From Paraliobacillus salinarum (GTDB lineage Bacteria > Bacillota > Bacilli > Bacillales > Amphibacillaceae): DNA of 64,000 nucleotides. Position 1 is the stretch's first letter, and each line of letters opens with the position of its first letter. The translations under genes were made by a program, and so were the position numbers. The notes under the pieces are model-generated. The model searched no databases and was not told where the DNA came from. It saw nothing but the letters and a program-made list of their open reading frames with translations. The stretch is taken from positions 186,001 through 250,000 of the forward strand of contig NZ_JACEFA010000002.1 in assembly GCF_014083865.1 (NCBI RefSeq). The letters run 5' to 3'. Below are positions 62,601 through 64,000 of the stretch, piece by piece.

Positions 62601-62755
62601 GGATAATTGACTGCAACTACGGCAACAGGTAAATCAATCTCTGGCATTAAATCAATAGCCAAGTTTCTAACCGAGACGATACCTAATGCGATAATTGCAA
62701 GGACAATCATAATGACCCCAACTGGTCGTTTGACGGATTGGTGTACTAACTTCAC
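59678..62755 (-). CDS. RND-family efflux transporter (SwrC/YerP/AcrB-like)
   Basis: A 1025-residue proton-driven pump with 12 helices and two large extracellular loops. The helix-4 region LGLGMMVDSSIVILENI holds the proton-relay acidic residue, and the duplicated architecture (helix 1, loop, helices 2-6; helix 7, loop, helices 8-12) is intact. In Gram-positive bacteria the SwrC type exports lipopeptides or membrane-active compounds. Starts at a GTG (62755) that overlaps the adaptor stop by 4 bp, with GGGGAGGA upstream. Confidence 0.93.
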   Translation of the reverse strand: MKLVHQSVKRPVGVIMIVLAIIALGIVSVRNLAIDLMPEIDLPVAVVAVNYPDAAPEEVEKQVSQPIESALSSIEGVESIQTQSQSGSALVLMQFNMGADLDNALLEVRESVDQVKGFLPETAGEPSVLRFNPNQLPIMWVGLSGNDLTQLQSIAEDQIVPQFERQSGVASVNVEGGQERVIELELDQAKLMQYGLNPQQIFQTLSQTNQSASAGTVTKGDKNLSIRIEGTYDSVDDIRQEQLQTPQGATIQVEDVATVKDTLIDAGTTLVNGKEAVVLTVMKQSDGNTVDVSNQILDKMDELNTTLLDDTKLEVVVDTSDFIKQSISSVIQNMLLGGLFALLVLLLFLKSVRATLVVGLAIPIAIIATFTLIYFTGETLNVLTMGGLALGLGMMVDSSIVILENIVSYRQQGYSMIEAAKKGASELAPAVIASTTTTLVVFLPIVFVEGIASELFTPLALTVAFALIASLVVAITLIPMLSSKLLSEKMQDHGRRNWFDRAFSKFIASYKKVLEKVLRFRKTTIFTTLAIIVGSLALIPFLGTEFIPQGDQGQLEVTVETPVGTTEEKTLEIAQKVNKTLAAYNEEIKVSYVTIGSGDAASNAMMGGGSSNRASYTIQLVNASERDLSTEAIMKQIDEDVQGIPGAEITVSAVGAAMSGGSPIQIQLNGPEHEVLQELSEDVIDQISTIEGIYNPTTSVEETTPQLNIHVDKALAAQYGLTEAEVMSQVQMHFTGQNVMQYRENGDDIDVRITFPEDERNSINDLKNVLIQNQQGTQVPLETIATFKQKQAPATLTRQNQQQQVNITSDIVDRDLGSVRAAVESTLDNMDLPEDYTYSIGGQAEDMMEAFADLAMALVLSIFLVYAVMAVQFENFLYPFVIMFSMPATIVGILGGLFITNTPLSITAFIGVIMLAGIVVNNAIVLVDYINILRRRGMDRYEAILEAGTTRMRPILMTTLTTILAMIPLGLGIGEGAEMQQPMAITVIFGLTVSSIFTLLLIPVVYTYFDDLSEKIKKKFGKVEE

Positions 62756-63627
62756 GATGCATTGTCCTCCCCATTATTGTTGCGTATTTTTGCACCATCA
62801 GATAAGGTTAACTGTCCGCTTGTGACAATTTGGTCGTCTGTAGATAATGATCCTTTAACCGCTGTTTGATCTGTTTGTACATCTAGAATATCAACTTCCA
62901 CCTTTGAGGCGGTATTTTCTTTCGCAATATATACGTACGTTTTATCCTCTTCTTCAACTAGTGCGGATGTTGGAATAATCCACGCATCTTTAATTACATC
63001 TTCAGCGATGGTTACTTTTGCGACCGTTCCTGCTTGGGATTGGTTATCCTGATTATTTAAGGTTAATTTCACTGGATATAAGCCGGTTTGATCTGGCAAA
63101 GTACCTACATGATTGACTGTTGCAGTTAGTTCTTCTTTTTCATCAGATAATGTTGTTGTCGCCTCATCGTCTTCTTTGAATAGGTTTAAATTGTTTGCCG
63201 TTACAGTTAACTCAATGGTTAGTTCTGACAAATCAGCAACCGTTGCGACTGGCTCTTCTGTTGAGATCATATCCCCTTCCATTGCAGTGAATTGTGTGAT
63301 TTGCCCATCTGCTGGTGCGGTGATCGTTATTTTTCTACCTGACTGTGCATCGATCATCGTAAATAATTTATCATCCTCTTCTACTTGATCGCCGTTTTTC
63401 ACTTCTAAACTATCTATTTTTCCAACGACAGGCGCCATTACTGGTGTTGCTTGAACTGGGCTAGTACGTCCATAAAACGGTTTGTCGATAGTTAGATCAC
63501 CTTTCTTCACTGCTTCTGTTTCAACAGTGGTAATTGCTTCTTTTGGTTGGTCTTGATCTGAAGTATCTTCTGAACATGCTACTAAGAAAATCAGTAAGCT
63601 TATTAGTAAATAGGTTATTTTTTTCAT
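62752..63627 (-). CDS. Lipoprotein membrane-fusion (HlyD/MFP) adaptor of the RND pump
   Basis: A 291-residue lipoprotein with signal peptide ending in the lipobox LVAC (Cys about 18). The barrel-sandwich/lipoyl halves are visible (APVVGKIDSLEVKNGDQVEEDDKL and, in the second half, ITAPADGQITQFTAMEGD), followed by beta-barrel and membrane-proximal domains. It should connect the RND pump with the wall space; with no outer membrane there is no TolC partner. The ATG at 63627 has AAGGAG 7-8 bases before; an earlier ATG at 63633 is too close to that site. Confidence 0.9.
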   Translation of the reverse strand: MKKITYLLISLLIFLVACSEDTSDQDQPKEAITTVETEAVKKGDLTIDKPFYGRTSPVQATPVMAPVVGKIDSLEVKNGDQVEEDDKLFTMIDAQSGRKITITAPADGQITQFTAMEGDMISTEEPVATVADLSELTIELTVTANNLNLFKEDDEATTTLSDEKEELTATVNHVGTLPDQTGLYPVKLTLNNQDNQSQAGTVAKVTIAEDVIKDAWIIPTSALVEEEDKTYVYIAKENTASKVEVDILDVQTDQTAVKGSLSTDDQIVTSGQLTLSDGAKIRNNNGEDNAS

Positions 63628-63629
63628 AA

Positions 63630-64000
63630 TCATTCTCCTTCGCTCGTTTGTTTATCTGTCGATGAATTAGATGTGCGTATCAATGCATCAATCGATTTTT
63701 GTAAAGATGGAATTTCTTTTAATTGTAGGAAGATTCCTTCTAAAATAACGCGGTTAGGTATGCTTTTCTCATATTCGTTCTTTATCATCTGTACCGCTTC
63801 TTGTAATTGATTTTTTTGCTGATCGGATAGAGTTAATTCATTAATTGTCTTTATAATGTCATTTATCTGTTGATCTAGTTGCGATTGTGATGGATACAGT
63901 GCTGTATGGGTAAAGGATAATTGTTCGATTCGGATTTGTGGTTCATCCTTAGATTGGATCGTTCCGATAATGAGATTATCTAGACGATCGACAATGAATC
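63630..64000 (-). CDS. 3' end of an unrecognised protein (5' end beyond the window)
   Basis: On the minus strand an open frame enters at 64000 and ends with TGA at 63632-63630, about 123 codons. The stretch includes IRIEQLSFTHTALYPSQSQ, EAVQMIKNEYEKSIPNR and the tail TSNSSTDKQTSEGE. Low-complexity charged tail, no membrane helices in the visible part, no family recognised. The stop is 2 bp from the adaptor start, so it is probably the first or second gene of the pump operon and may encode a regulator or accessory factor. Confidence 0.7.
   Translation of the reverse strand, partial: FIVDRLDNLIIGTIQSKDEPQIRIEQLSFTHTALYPSQSQLDQQINDIIKTINELTLSDQQKNQLQEAVQMIKNEYEKSIPNRVILEGIFLQLKEIPSLQKSIDALIRTSNSSTDKQTSEGE

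Overview
The window looks like a chromosomal segment of a low-GC, rod-type Bacillota, most likely a Bacillaceae member (Gracilibacillus/Oceanobacillus/Amphibacillus-like; the genus is a guess). The reasons are strong AGGAGG ribosome sites with TTG/GTG starts, a glycerol-phosphate teichoic acid gene set, a YwqC/YwqD/YwqE tyrosine-kinase module, Yvb/TcaA-type zinc-ribbon proteins, an FNR-type box, cre-like boxes and SLH-domain surface proteins. There are no tRNA, rRNA, CRISPR or insertion-sequence genes that I can see.

Region 1 (1-11.4 kb, all minus strand) is an exopolysaccharide/capsule locus: an acetyltransferase cut by the edge, one GT4 and two GT2 glycosyltransferases, a sugar epimerase, an initiating sugar-phosphate transferase, an EpsC/CapD-type 4,6-dehydratase, galU, a PHP tyrosine phosphatase and a decayed second copy of it, and the kinase/modulator pair that controls chain length.

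Region 2 (11.5-21.9 kb) is general metabolism: nitroreductase, a c-di-GMP riboswitch plus EAL phosphodiesterase, two zinc-ribbon membrane proteins, anaerobic ribonucleotide reductase nrdDG behind an FNR box, CorA and an MFS transporter, followed by three small proteins. Nearly every intergenic gap here carries a 29-31 bp GC-rich palindrome (12 units at 8 loci), absent from the rest of the window.

Region 3 (22-59.5 kb) builds and decorates the cell wall: an LCP ligase, tagH, tagG, three CDP-glycerol transferase-type proteins (one a giant fusion with four GW modules inside a GT4 fold), a DUF6270-like protein, tagD, tagA, a lipid-linked oligosaccharide flippase, two tandem TagO-type initiators, an LtaS-type sulfatase with a membrane-anchored flavoprotein, and csaB with a DUF5693-type partner. 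Five SLH proteins are interspersed: a CpdB-type phosphodiesterase/nucleotidase, a NucH/ExeM-type nuclease, a 5'-nucleotidase, an amidase and a glucosaminidase. CsaB would pyruvylate the secondary wall polymer to which SLH domains bind. The three SLH nucleic-acid enzymes each have a cre-like box upstream, suggesting a carbon-controlled extracellular nucleic-acid scavenging set.

Region 4 (59.6-64 kb) is an RND efflux pump, its lipoprotein adaptor and the 3' part of an unrecognised gene running off the right edge.
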